Source of the DNA: Pedobacter agri PB92
Lineage (GTDB): Bacteria; Bacteroidota; Bacteroidia; Sphingobacteriales; Sphingobacteriaceae
Assembly: GCF_000258495.1 (NCBI RefSeq)
Contig: NZ_AJLG01000023.1
Span: forward strand, 1-38,628
DNA length: 38,628 nt
Reading direction: 5' to 3'
In this document: piece after piece, positions 1-8,031 of the stretch
How the letters are laid out: each line of letters opens with the position of its first letter
Position numbering within the stretch: the stretch's first letter is position 1
Position numbers and translations under genes: made by a program
Notes under the pieces: generated by a model
What the model was told of the DNA's origin: nothing
Databases searched by the model: none
What the model saw: the letters and a program-made list of their open reading frames with translations, nothing else

Positions 1-590
1 AAATCAAAGGCGAACTTGATGATCTTGAGGATTCAATCGTAACCCGTAAAAATACGATCAAAGATGCTCAGGCAGCTATCAAAAAATACGATTCTCAATT
101 AAAAGAAGTTAAAAATAACCGTGAATACGATGCTTTAACTAAAGAAATCGAGATTCAAGGTTTAGATATCCAGGTTTCTGAGAAAAAAATTAAAGAACAT
201 GGTTTCGAAATCACTTCAAAAACTGAAATTTATGAAGCTGCTAAAGCTGAGTTAGATGGCAGAAAGAAGGATTTAGATGTTAAAAAAGGCGAACTAGATG
301 TAATTACTGCTGAAACTGAAAAAGAAGAGCAGGATTTACAAAAGAAAGCTGATAAAGCAGAGCCTCAAATTGAAGAACGTTTATTGGTAGCTTACAAGCG
401 TTTGCGCAAAAATGCTGTTAACGGTTTAGCTGTGGTAACCATTGATCGTGATTCTTGCTCTGGTTGCTTTAACCAAATTCCACCTCAACGTCAGTTAGAT
501 ATTCGTCAACGTAAAAAAATTATCGTTTGCGAACACTGCGGTCGTATTTTGGTTGATGAGGCTTTAACTCACGAAGTAGCAGAAGCATAA
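1..590 (+). CDS. Zinc-ribbon coiled-coil protein (zf-RING_7 / DUF164 family), 5' truncated
   Basis: The reading frame is open from the window edge (first full codon at 3) to TAA at 588-590, so the N-terminus lies outside. About 195 residues are visible. The first ~120 are a charged coiled-coil hairpin containing the family signature NNREYDALTKEIE (near residues 39-51 of the visible part). The C-terminal ~60 residues hold a four-cysteine zinc ribbon, CSGC and CEHC about 30 residues apart. Members of this family are thought to bind nucleic acid or act as scaffolds, but no reaction is established. In other Bacteroidota they often lie beside a Nif3-like protein gene, which would be upstream of this window. 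A strong terminator follows 19 nt after the stop. The family is confident, the molecular role is not. Confidence 0.85.
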   Translation, partial: IKGELDDLEDSIVTRKNTIKDAQAAIKKYDSQLKEVKNNREYDALTKEIEIQGLDIQVSEKKIKEHGFEITSKTEIYEAAKAELDGRKKDLDVKKGELDVITAETEKEEQDLQKKADKAEPQIEERLLVAYKRLRKNAVNGLAVVTIDRDSCSGCFNQIPPQRQLDIRQRKKIIVCEHCGRILVDEALTHEVAEA

Positions 591-608
591 TCGCTTAGGA
601 AATTATTT

Positions 609-641
609 AAAAAACGTCTCGATATTATCGGGACGTTTTTT
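609..641 (+). terminator. Rho-independent terminator after the zinc-ribbon gene
   Basis: A 15-bp stem (609-623 with 627-641, one G-T pair) closes a 3-nt loop. The 3' arm ends in a run of T. It lies 19 nt after the stop of the zinc-ribbon gene and about 100 nt before the next gene on the same strand. Confidence 0.9.
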
Positions 642-739
642 GTTTATACACAAAACAAGAATAAGTTTTTTGCGTTTATTGTAGATATTTTAAAATGTGA
701 ATTCTGTACCGTTCGGCAGTATAAACGAATACCCTTCTA

Positions 740-2224
740 ATGATAAAATTTTTACGCTTAGTCACGTTCTCCCTATTACTTTCTTTTCCGCTAGCACTAT
801 TTGCAAACTTTGACTTTAACGCTAACTGTTTAAATGCATATAGAAGCATTTTTGAACTGAAATTAGGAAATGCTAAAGCTTATATCTCCACAGAAAAAAA
901 GCAACATCCAAAGAATTCGATTATTCCGCTATTAGAAAACTATGTAGATTATTTCACCATTATCACTTCTGAAAGCAAAGCTGATTTTGATCGGTTAAAA
1001 GGCAACAAGTCGGCCAGATTGGATCAAATTAGTGATGATGATAAAGCTTCACCTTACTACCTTTATGCTCAGGCCGAAATCAATTTACAATGGGCGCTGA
1101 TTCATGGCAGGTTTGGAGAATATTTTAATGCGGCGATGTGCATTAAAAGGGCGAATAGTATGTTACAGGATAATGCAAAGAAATTCCCTAATTTCCATCT
1201 TAATTTAAAGGGCTTGGGCCTTATCAATGTAGTATTAGGGAATATGCCTGATGGCGCTTTAAAAACTGCATTGTCAACCTTTGGCATTAAAGGTAATATG
1301 CAAGGTGGTTTAGATATGTTTGAAAAATTAGCGCAAAACCTGCCAAAATCATCCTACGAACCCTTCTATGAAGAAGTGATTTTCTATTATGCCTACGTGC
1401 TTACTGATGTAGCCCACAGTTCATCGGCCTATTCAAAAACCATGAAGTACACCGAAAGAATTGCAGACACCAGCTTACTTAAAAGTTACTTACAAAGTTA
1501 TGTCTGTATTAAAAATGCCCATAACGATGAGGCTATCACTATCCTTTCAAAAAAGCCGGAAGGTAATTTGTATCAGCCTTTCCCTTATCTGGAATATCTG
1601 GAGGGAATTGCACATTTAAACAAATTGGATTTAAATGCAACTGCCTATTTTAACCGTTTTCTACAAACCAATAAAGGCGTAAATTATATTAAGGATACAA
1701 ACCTTCGGATGGGGTGGATTTCGTTGCTTAAAGGCGATAGAAATGGCTATACAAGCTACATGTCCAAAGTAATTAGTAATGGCTATACTTATAACGAAAA
1801 AGATAAGCAGGCTAAAAATGAAGCCAGCGCCGCTACACCAGCAATTGATTTGTTGAAAGCGAGGTTGCTATATGATGGTGGGTACTTATCCAAGGCATTA
1901 CAGTATCTTTCTGACAAAAATACAAGTGATTTTTCCAGTGACCGGGATAAAACTGAATTTAACTATCGTTTAGGCCGAATATATGATGATCAGGGAAAAG
2001 ATGATCAGGCTTTAGCAGCTTATCAGGCTACAATTAATCAGGGTAAAACCTTGAAATATTATTTTGCAGCAAATGCAGCTTTGCAAATGGGTAAAGTTTA
2101 TGAAAAGCGTAAAAATATAACTAAAGCAAAAGAGGCCTTCAATACCGCCATATCAATGAAAAATCATGAGTATGAAAGCAGTATTGAAAGCCAGGCAAAA
2201 GCTGGATTAAAAAGACTTAATTAA
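740..2224 (+). CDS. Exported TPR-repeat protein
   Basis: This 494-residue protein starts with a hydrophobic signal peptide (residues 1-22, ending LALFA), so it is probably periplasmic or outer-membrane associated. The rest is helical. The last ~90 residues show clear TPR units (YRLGRIYDDQGKDDQALAAY and a following unit with GKVYEKRKNITKAKEAF). The middle, around residues 150-190, resembles the IML2/DUF3808-like helical repeats seen in Bacteroidota TPR proteins. No catalytic motif is visible, so a scaffold or protein-binding role is an inference. Its stop codon overlaps by 4 nt the stop of the convergent KAS III gene at 2221. No hairpin separates the two ends. Confidence 0.8.
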   Translation: MIKFLRLVTFSLLLSFPLALFANFDFNANCLNAYRSIFELKLGNAKAYISTEKKQHPKNSIIPLLENYVDYFTIITSESKADFDRLKGNKSARLDQISDDDKASPYYLYAQAEINLQWALIHGRFGEYFNAAMCIKRANSMLQDNAKKFPNFHLNLKGLGLINVVLGNMPDGALKTALSTFGIKGNMQGGLDMFEKLAQNLPKSSYEPFYEEVIFYYAYVLTDVAHSSSAYSKTMKYTERIADTSLLKSYLQSYVCIKNAHNDEAITILSKKPEGNLYQPFPYLEYLEGIAHLNKLDLNATAYFNRFLQTNKGVNYIKDTNLRMGWISLLKGDRNGYTSYMSKVISNGYTYNEKDKQAKNEASAATPAIDLLKARLLYDGGYLSKALQYLSDKNTSDFSSDRDKTEFNYRLGRIYDDQGKDDQALAAYQATINQGKTLKYYFAANAALQMGKVYEKRKNITKAKEAFNTAISMKNHEYESSIESQAKAGLKRLN

Positions 2225-3300
2225 AAGCGATAAACAAATGCGTTGATATGCATCCCTGCACCTACAGATGCAAATACAGCAATATCACCAGTTTTTACTT
2301 TGTAGCCTTTCACTTGTTCTTTTAGCACTAAGTCTAGCAGCGTTGGAACAGTAGCTACCGAACTGTTTCCAAGCCAGGAAATCGTCATCGGGACTAAATT
2401 ATCAGGAACGGTGTCTTTGCCATAAAGTTTGAATAAACGCTTCATAATTGCAGTGTCCATTTTACCGTTGGCCTGATGAACGAATACAATATTAACATCT
2501 TCCACGCTTAACCCAGCTTTATCTATGGCTTTTTTAATTACTTGCGGAACCTGAACCACAGCAAACTCGTAAAGTTTTCTGCCATTCATTTTGAGATAAA
2601 AATTACCGCTGGTTTCTTCAGGGTGTGATCCTTTCCCCATCACCAAAAGGTTGCTGTAATTTACTGCATGTGTTTCGGTTTTGTGGGCCAGAATTCCCTT
2701 TTTTTGATCTTCTTCTTCCTTAGCTTCATAAATAACAGCACCTGCACCATCAGAAAAAATCATGCTATCACGATCATGCGGATCAATAATTCTGCTCAAT
2801 GTTTCTGCTCCAATAACCATCACCCGTTTGGCATCACCACTTTTAATATAATAGTCAGCCTGAATTGATCCCTGAACCCATCCCGGACAACCAAAAATGG
2901 TATCATAAGCTACGCAATCAGGATTTGCGATTCCCAGTTGTTGTTTAACTTTTGCAGCCAGCGAAGGCAGAATGTCTATGCGGTTACTTCCTAAAGGGAT
3001 ATCGCCAAAATTATGGCAAAAGATGATGTAATCTAATGTCTCTTTATCAATACCTGCATTATCTATTGCTTTTTGAGCAGCTAAAGCACCAATGTGATTA
3101 CTCAATTGCTCAGGACAAGCATATCTTCTTTCAACGATTTCTGTAATTTCAGAGAATTTGTGGATAATCTCCGAGTTCTCTTTTTCTAAACGCGTTCCAT
3201 TCTCAAAAAAAGTTGAGTTTAAAAATTCGCTACCAGAAATTATATTTTCAGGGATGTAACTTCCTGTGCCGGTAATTACCGTATTTATTACTTTGCTCAT
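2221..3300 (-). CDS. 3-oxoacyl-ACP synthase III family protein (KAS III-like)
   Basis: This 359-residue thiolase-fold enzyme would condense an acyl-CoA with malonyl-ACP. The FabH catalytic triad is intact: Cys138 in the FGCPGW context, His275 in VHQANGKM, and Asn312 in WLGNSSVATV. The GAETLS and FSDGAGAV stretches are also typical. It is about 40 residues longer than classical FabH (~320), with an insertion between residues 25 and 60. No rpmF, plsX or acpP lies beside it, so it is more likely a specialised paralogue than the main FabH. The start ATG at 3298-3300 fits the family N-terminus. Its 3' end overlaps the convergent TPR gene by 4 nt. The substrate cannot be told from sequence. Confidence 0.88.
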   Translation of the reverse strand: MSKVINTVITGTGSYIPENIISGSEFLNSTFFENGTRLEKENSEIIHKFSEITEIVERRYACPEQLSNHIGALAAQKAIDNAGIDKETLDYIIFCHNFGDIPLGSNRIDILPSLAAKVKQQLGIANPDCVAYDTIFGCPGWVQGSIQADYYIKSGDAKRVMVIGAETLSRIIDPHDRDSMIFSDGAGAVIYEAKEEEDQKKGILAHKTETHAVNYSNLLVMGKGSHPEETSGNFYLKMNGRKLYEFAVVQVPQVIKKAIDKAGLSVEDVNIVFVHQANGKMDTAIMKRLFKLYGKDTVPDNLVPMTISWLGNSSVATVPTLLDLVLKEQVKGYKVKTGDIAVFASVGAGMHINAFVYRF

Positions 3301-3307
3301 AATTATA

Positions 3308-3329
3308 ATACCGCATACTAAAACGGTAT
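3308..3329. promoter_or_regulatory. Inverted repeat ATACCG-N10-CGGTAT upstream of the KAS III gene
   Basis: Two perfect 6-bp half-sites separated by 10 nt lie 8 nt upstream of the KAS III start codon. The geometry would suit a dimeric repressor, but six bases can arise by chance in AT-rich DNA and no second copy was seen in the window. Confidence 0.25.
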
Positions 3330-3371
3330 GTAGTATAAAACTATGGTTAATAAATTAGATAAGGAAATTTT

Positions 3372-4016
3372 TTAACTAAAATCATCTATCAAAAAAACAA
3401 AAAGTTCTTTAGGGCCATGTGCGCCTAATACCAAAGTCTTTTCAATATCAGCGGTTCGGCTTGGGCCGGTGATGTTACTAATCATCGATGGGATTTGATT
3501 GCCATATTTATTTTTAAGTAATTGGAACCCATCTTTTAAATCCAAAACTAACTGGCTTGTTCTGGCAATTACGATGTGATGGTGAGGGAAAATACTTAAG
3601 CGTCTCCCTGCAGCACTTTGATTACTTACCATCACACTCCCATTTCTCGCAATCAGGGCTTCGCATAGCGTTATGCCTACTTCAGCCTGCTCAAAATCTT
3701 TATCGGTTTGGTAAAAGGGAAATTCATATTTAGATAAAAACGCCTGAAGTTCTGGTTCCCAGCAATAAATTTTCCGCCATTTAAACCGATCTGCAAGTTG
3801 AAGCATGTTTTCGAAAAAATCGATCCCATCTTCACAGAAAATAAAGTTGCCTGATATTGCTGTTAACTGTTCCGCAAACAACACTTCCAGCTCCTCTGTA
3901 TTTTTTTTATATAAAGGGCTTTCCTCAAGATTCGGATAAGGATTTTCACGTTTTTCTAAAAGTGCCTTTCTTATCTTTTTCAGTATTTGTTCTTTCGCGG
4001 TCGTGTTATCCTTCAT
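3372..4016 (-). CDS. LUD-domain protein (LutC/YkgG-like)
   Basis: This 214-residue protein has the LUD fold of LutC/YkgG. The conserved C-terminal half is visible: the NGSVMVSNQSAAGRR stretch, the FPHHHIVIAR strand, and the ITGPSRTADIEKTLVLGAHGP signature near the end. In LutABC operons LutC supports lactate oxidation with two Fe-S/flavin partners. Here lutA and lutB are absent and the gene lies downstream of ftsH, so a role in lactate use is not supported. It starts 12 nt after the ftsH terminator region, which means it has its own promoter or depends on readthrough. The ATG at 4014-4016 fits the family. Family confident, function unknown. Confidence 0.85.
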   Translation of the reverse strand: MKDNTTAKEQILKKIRKALLEKRENPYPNLEESPLYKKNTEELEVLFAEQLTAISGNFIFCEDGIDFFENMLQLADRFKWRKIYCWEPELQAFLSKYEFPFYQTDKDFEQAEVGITLCEALIARNGSVMVSNQSAAGRRLSIFPHHHIVIARTSQLVLDLKDGFQLLKNKYGNQIPSMISNITGPSRTADIEKTLVLGAHGPKELFVFLIDDFS

Positions 4017-4021
4017 TGTAT

Positions 4022-4061
4022 AAAAAAATGAAACCTTGAATTTTTTAGGTTCAAGGTTTCA
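4022..4061 (-). terminator. Rho-independent terminator of ftsH
   Basis: A perfect 12-bp stem (4029-4040 with 4050-4061) has a 9-nt loop. Read on the minus strand, a run of seven T (4022-4028) follows. It lies 39 nt past the ftsH stop and just before the LUD gene start, so it probably separates the two transcripts or limits readthrough. Confidence 0.85.
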
Positions 4062-4100
4062 AACTTATGTATAATTGTTTTTATATGCAATTAGCATATT

Positions 4101-6206
4101 TTATGCTTTATCAGAAGCAGGATTAATTCCGGTAACTTCTTTATTGATATCAGTATCACTTACACCATCATGAACTAAACCTTCAGCGGCCGGCGTTTGA
4201 TCGCCTGTCCCGTTTACAAATTCATCATAAGTGGTACGCGTATCAAAAGGACGTTTACCTAAAATCTCTTCTAAATCGGCCTGGAATAAGATTTCTTTCT
4301 CTAATAATTTTTGAGCTAATTTTTCTAAGCCATCCTGTTTATCAAGTAATAACTGTTTAGTTTTGATATAGACATCACCAATAAGCTTACGCACTTCAAC
4401 ATCAATTAATTCTGATGTTTTATCAGAATATGGTTTGTTGAAATTGTATTCGTTTTGAGGATCATGGAAAGAAACATTTCCAACGGCTTCATTCATACCA
4501 TAAATACTAACCATTGCATATGATAACTTAGTAATGCGCTCTAAGTCATTTTGTGCACCTGTAGAGATTTTACCAAAAGTAATGTCTTCAGCAACACGGC
4601 CACCCATTGTCATACACATACCGTCAATTAATTGCTCAGTTGTATATAAGAACTGCTCTTTTGGTAAATATTGCGCATAACCTAATGCCGCAACACCACG
4701 AGGAACAATTGATACTTTAACTAATGGATCTGCATGTTCTAAGAACCAGCCTGCAATAGCATGACCCGCCTCATGGTAGGCCACAATTCGTTTCTCTTCA
4801 GGAGAGATAATTTTATTTTTCTTTTCTAAACCACCAATTACGCGGTCAATTGCATCTTGAAAATCTTGCATATCAACCTGCTCTTTGTTTCTACGGGCGG
4901 CAATTAATGCAGCTTCATTACAAACATTCGCAATTTCAGCACCGGCAAAACCTGGTGTTTGTGCTGATAATTTTTTGGCATCTACTTCTTCAGCCGTTTT
5001 AATTGGTTTTAAGTGAACGTTAAAAATATGCTCACGGCCAACTAAATCTGGTTTATCAATTGAAATTTGTCTATCGAAACGACCTGGACGCAATAAAGCA
5101 GAGTCCAATACATCCGGACGGTTTGTAGCAGCAAGAATGATGATGCCAGAATCTGTTCCGAAACCATCCATCTCTACCAATAACTGGTTCAATGTATTTT
5201 CACGTTCATCATTTCCGCCCATTACACTGTTTTTTCCACGGGCACGGCCAATGGCATCAACCTCATCAATGAAGATGATACATGGCGCTTTGTCTTTAGC
5301 TTGTTTGAACAAATCTCGAACACGTGAAGCACCTACCCCAACAAACATTTCCACGAAATCGGATCCTGATAAAGAGAAAAACGGAACTTGAGCTTCACCA
5401 GCTACTGCTTTCGCCAATAAAGTTTTACCCGTACCTGGCGAACCAACAAGCAAAGCGCCTTTTGGTATTTTACCTCCCAGATTGGTATATTTTTTAGGGT
5501 TTTTAAGGAAATCGACAATTTCCATTACCTCTTGTTTTGCTTCTTCTAATCCTGCAACATCATTGAAGGTGATGTTTACCTGGCTTTCCTTATCGAATAA
5601 GGTAGCTTTTGATTTGCCGATGCTGAAGATCTGACCACCGCCGGCACCACCGCCGCCCATTCTGCGCATCATAAAAATCCAGAAACCGATTAATAAAAGC
5701 AATGGTAAACCAATGTTAACCAATAAGCCCAAAAACGGGTTGCTGCGACTTTCTTTCTCGGCTAAAATTCTTGGCTGCGTTGCAGGAAGATCTTTTTGAG
5801 AGTCGGCCAATTGTTTATCCAAGCCATCCATCGTGCCTGCATTGAAATATACAATCGGGCCACTGTTGGCTGTAGCAAATCTGCTAGTGCTTTTATACTT
5901 TTCATATTCTGGCTTATCAAGCGCAGCTTTTTTAATATAAACTTCAACTTTTACAAGGTCTTCGCTTTTGTAAGCAACTAATTTTTCAACATCTCCAGTC
6001 AAAAGCATTTTACTTTCGAATTCTGGATAATCAATTTTTTTACCGCCATCTCCGGAGAAAAGCACTTGAGCAGCTATAATGGCAACAATAATTGCTGCAT
6101 AAACCCAAAAGATATTAAACTTAGGTCCCTTTTGTGGTTTTTTCGGGATATTAGGAATTCTTTTTCCCGGTTTTTTGTTCTCGTTTGTATTTTGATTATC
6201 GTTCAT
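4101..6206 (-). CDS. ftsH: ATP-dependent zinc metalloprotease FtsH
   Basis: FtsH is a membrane-anchored hexamer that unfolds and degrades membrane and cytosolic proteins. This copy has 701 residues. Membrane helices lie at about 31-50 and 157-180, enclosing a periplasmic domain. The AAA module has Walker A GSPGTGKT (255-262; the usual second Pro is Ser), Walker B IIFIDEVD (310-317), and the second region of homology with arginine fingers Arg376 and Arg379. The M41 protease site is HEAGH (478-482), with Asp554 as the third zinc ligand. The C-terminal ~50 residues are acidic and poorly conserved. It sits 28 nt downstream of rsfS on the same strand, very likely as one transcript, and ends at a strong terminator. 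Confidence 0.97.
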   Translation of the reverse strand: MNDNQNTNENKKPGKRIPNIPKKPQKGPKFNIFWVYAAIIVAIIAAQVLFSGDGGKKIDYPEFESKMLLTGDVEKLVAYKSEDLVKVEVYIKKAALDKPEYEKYKSTSRFATANSGPIVYFNAGTMDGLDKQLADSQKDLPATQPRILAEKESRSNPFLGLLVNIGLPLLLLIGFWIFMMRRMGGGGAGGGQIFSIGKSKATLFDKESQVNITFNDVAGLEEAKQEVMEIVDFLKNPKKYTNLGGKIPKGALLVGSPGTGKTLLAKAVAGEAQVPFFSLSGSDFVEMFVGVGASRVRDLFKQAKDKAPCIIFIDEVDAIGRARGKNSVMGGNDERENTLNQLLVEMDGFGTDSGIIILAATNRPDVLDSALLRPGRFDRQISIDKPDLVGREHIFNVHLKPIKTAEEVDAKKLSAQTPGFAGAEIANVCNEAALIAARRNKEQVDMQDFQDAIDRVIGGLEKKNKIISPEEKRIVAYHEAGHAIAGWFLEHADPLVKVSIVPRGVAALGYAQYLPKEQFLYTTEQLIDGMCMTMGGRVAEDITFGKISTGAQNDLERITKLSYAMVSIYGMNEAVGNVSFHDPQNEYNFNKPYSDKTSELIDVEVRKLIGDVYIKTKQLLLDKQDGLEKLAQKLLEKEILFQADLEEILGKRPFDTRTTYDEFVNGTGDQTPAAEGLVHDGVSDTDINKEVTGINPASDKA

Positions 6207-6234
6207 TTGTCTTTTTCAAAATGGTTTCAGTAGG

Positions 6235-6609
6235 TTATGCGCTTTGGTAATTTGTGCTCTCAGCATCGCCCCACAATTCTTCAATGCCATAAAAATGGCG
6301 TTTCTCGGTTTTAAAAATGTGCACAACCACATCGAAATAATCTAGAATAATCCAATCAGCAGATTCAAAACCTTCCTTATGTCTGGGGTCGGTTTGAGTT
6401 GCTTTATAGATTTCCTTTTCTACGCTATCGGCAATTGCTTTTACTTGTGTGCCAGAATTGGCGCTAGCAATAATAAAATAATCAGCTACAGAGGTGTGAA
6501 TATTTGTTAGATCTAACCGCACTATATCTTCTCCTTTTTTTTCCTGAATGCCATGAACGGCTAACTCAGAAAGGTATGTAGAAAGGGCTACTATTTTCTT
6601 TTTTACCAT
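6235..6609 (-). CDS. rsfS: Ribosomal silencing factor RsfS
   Basis: RsfS binds ribosomal protein L14 and blocks subunit joining when nutrients are short. The 124-residue protein has the normal length. It shows the family pattern: KKGEDIVRLDLT near residue 24, ADYFIIASANSGTQVKAIAD, then DWIILDYFDVVVHIF and FYGIEELWGDA at the end. The start is the ATG at 6607-6609. It is divergent from birA, with only 44 bp between the two starts, so both promoters must fit or overlap there. ftsH follows 28 nt downstream. Confidence 0.95.
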   Translation of the reverse strand: MVKKKIVALSTYLSELAVHGIQEKKGEDIVRLDLTNIHTSVADYFIIASANSGTQVKAIADSVEKEIYKATQTDPRHKEGFESADWIILDYFDVVVHIFKTEKRHFYGIEELWGDAESTNYQSA

Positions 6610-6653
6610 TAAAATGCTTTAATTTTGGAATTACAATATTATAAATTCAACAC

Positions 6654-7430
6654 TTGCAAAATAACACTTTTTCGACACTATTTGTTGGTCAAAATTTAAT
6701 CAAATTAAAAGAAGTTGATTCTACTAATAATTATTTAAAAGAATTGCTGTCAAAATCCGAGCCATTACCGGAAGGCACTGCAATTATGGCAGATAATCAG
6801 TTTGCCGGGAGAGGTCAGCAAAATAGTGTTTGGCAAACAGAAGTAGGCAAAAACATTAGTGCAAGTATTTATCTCAAGCCTTCAGCTTTAGCCTTAAACA
6901 AACAGTTCTACCTTAATATGGCCGTAAGTTTGGCTGTTAGCGAGGCTTTGTCACACTTTATCCCTCAAGGTATTAAGATAAAGTGGCCTAATGACATGTA
7001 TTATCTTAATAAAAAACTAGGTGGGATATTGATTGAAAATACGCTGACAGGTTCGTCGATCAAATCATCAGTAATTGGCATTGGCCTGAATATCAACCAA
7101 GAGGATTTTGCAGAAGATATCAGTCATAAAGCAACTTCTGTATTTCGAATTTTACACAGGGAAGTTCAGTTAGAAGTCATTATGGAGAAATTATTCGTCT
7201 TTATGGAAAAATACTACCTAATTTTGAAATCAGGAAAATTTAGTATTTTACATGATATTTACCTGAAAAGGCTTTATAATTTTGGCATAAGCGGATTTTA
7301 TAAACAAGGTGGAGAGGTTTTTGAAGGGATAATTGATGGAGTTGAAGAAAACGGGCAATTGCTGATGAATGTTGGCGGAACTCAGAAGTTATTTAACTTT
7401 AAAGAAATTGAATTTACACACACAAAATAA
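6654..7430 (+). CDS. birA: Biotin--[acetyl-CoA-carboxylase] ligase (BirA), catalytic form only
   Basis: This enzyme makes biotinyl-AMP and transfers biotin to carboxylase carrier proteins. The 258-residue protein begins directly with the catalytic domain and lacks the DNA-binding wing of E. coli BirA, so it should not act as a repressor. Visible motifs are KEVDSTNNYL (~17-26), the biotin/ATP loop GRGQQNSVW (~53-61), and KWPNDMYYLNKKLGGILIE (~108-126) with its catalytic Lys. The start is inferred to be TTG at 6654: an in-frame stop lies at 6642, and the next ATG (6786) would remove the conserved DSTN motif. Divergent from rsfS. The next gene starts 7 nt after its stop. Confidence 0.93.
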   Translation: MQNNTFSTLFVGQNLIKLKEVDSTNNYLKELLSKSEPLPEGTAIMADNQFAGRGQQNSVWQTEVGKNISASIYLKPSALALNKQFYLNMAVSLAVSEALSHFIPQGIKIKWPNDMYYLNKKLGGILIENTLTGSSIKSSVIGIGLNINQEDFAEDISHKATSVFRILHREVQLEVIMEKLFVFMEKYYLILKSGKFSILHDIYLKRLYNFGISGFYKQGGEVFEGIIDGVEENGQLLMNVGGTQKLFNFKEIEFTHTK

Positions 7431-7437
7431 ACACACA

Positions 7438-7887
7438 ATGAAAAAAATCACCCTGGCGCTGTCAATGGTATTGTTTACCGTTGCTGCGGCATTTGCTCAA
7501 ATTGAAAAACCAGTCACCTGGTCATATGCAGCAAAAAAAGTTAGCAAAACTGAAGCTGTTTTATATTTAAAAGCAACCATTGATGATAAATGGCATATTT
7601 ACTCACAGAATGTTAAAGATGGCGGCCCTGTAAAAACAACTTTTGCCTTTTCTCCGTCTAAAGATTTCAGTTTAGTTGGTAAAACAGCAGAGCCGAAAGC
7701 GATTACCAAATATGAAGATACCTTTAAAATGAATGTGAGTTTTTTCGAAAAAACTGTGGTCTTTCAACAAAAAGTAAAATTAAACAAAGCCGCTACTACC
7801 GTGAAGGGTAAAGTAGAATTTATGGTTTGTAATGACAGGCAGTGTTTGCCACCAGAAGAGGTTGCATTTAGTATTCCTGTTAAATAA
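7438..7887 (+). CDS. DsbD N-terminal-domain protein (stand-alone periplasmic thiol domain)
   Basis: This 149-residue exported protein has a signal peptide at residues 1-20 (cut after AAAFA). The ATG at 7438 is chosen because it gives a signal peptide; a longer frame from 7369 would overlap birA. The mature part matches the immunoglobulin-like alpha domain of DsbD: WHIYSQNVKDGGPVKT and the C-terminal CNDRQC, with two cysteines five residues apart that would pass electrons to target proteins. In E. coli DsbD this domain is fused to the membrane and thioredoxin domains. Here those lie in the next gene, so the two products probably act together. A terminator follows 18 nt after the stop. Confidence 0.85.
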   Translation: MKKITLALSMVLFTVAAAFAQIEKPVTWSYAAKKVSKTEAVLYLKATIDDKWHIYSQNVKDGGPVKTTFAFSPSKDFSLVGKTAEPKAITKYEDTFKMNVSFFEKTVVFQQKVKLNKAATTVKGKVEFMVCNDRQCLPPEEVAFSIPVK

Positions 7888-7905
7888 TTGATATTTAAAT
7901 ATTTA

Positions 7906-7940
7906 GAAACAGTCCCGGAATTTTTCGGGACTGTTTCTTT
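7906..7940 (+). terminator. Rho-independent terminator between the DsbD-alpha gene and dsbD
   Basis: A perfect 12-bp stem (7906-7917 with 7926-7937) has an 8-nt loop and ends in T. It ends transcription from birA and the DsbD N-domain gene, so dsbD at 8032 probably has its own promoter. Confidence 0.88.
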
Positions 7941-8031
7941 TTAAAGTAAAATCTGCACGGTGTAGGGCTTATCAATAAGCTCTTAATAAAATTATTCTTA
8001 ATTTCACGCCTCGAACACACGAAACACACAA

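Noticed and set aside
5137..5391. Plus-strand 84-residue frame inside ftsH
   Set aside because: It is the antisense shadow of the highly conserved AAA domain and has no independent support.
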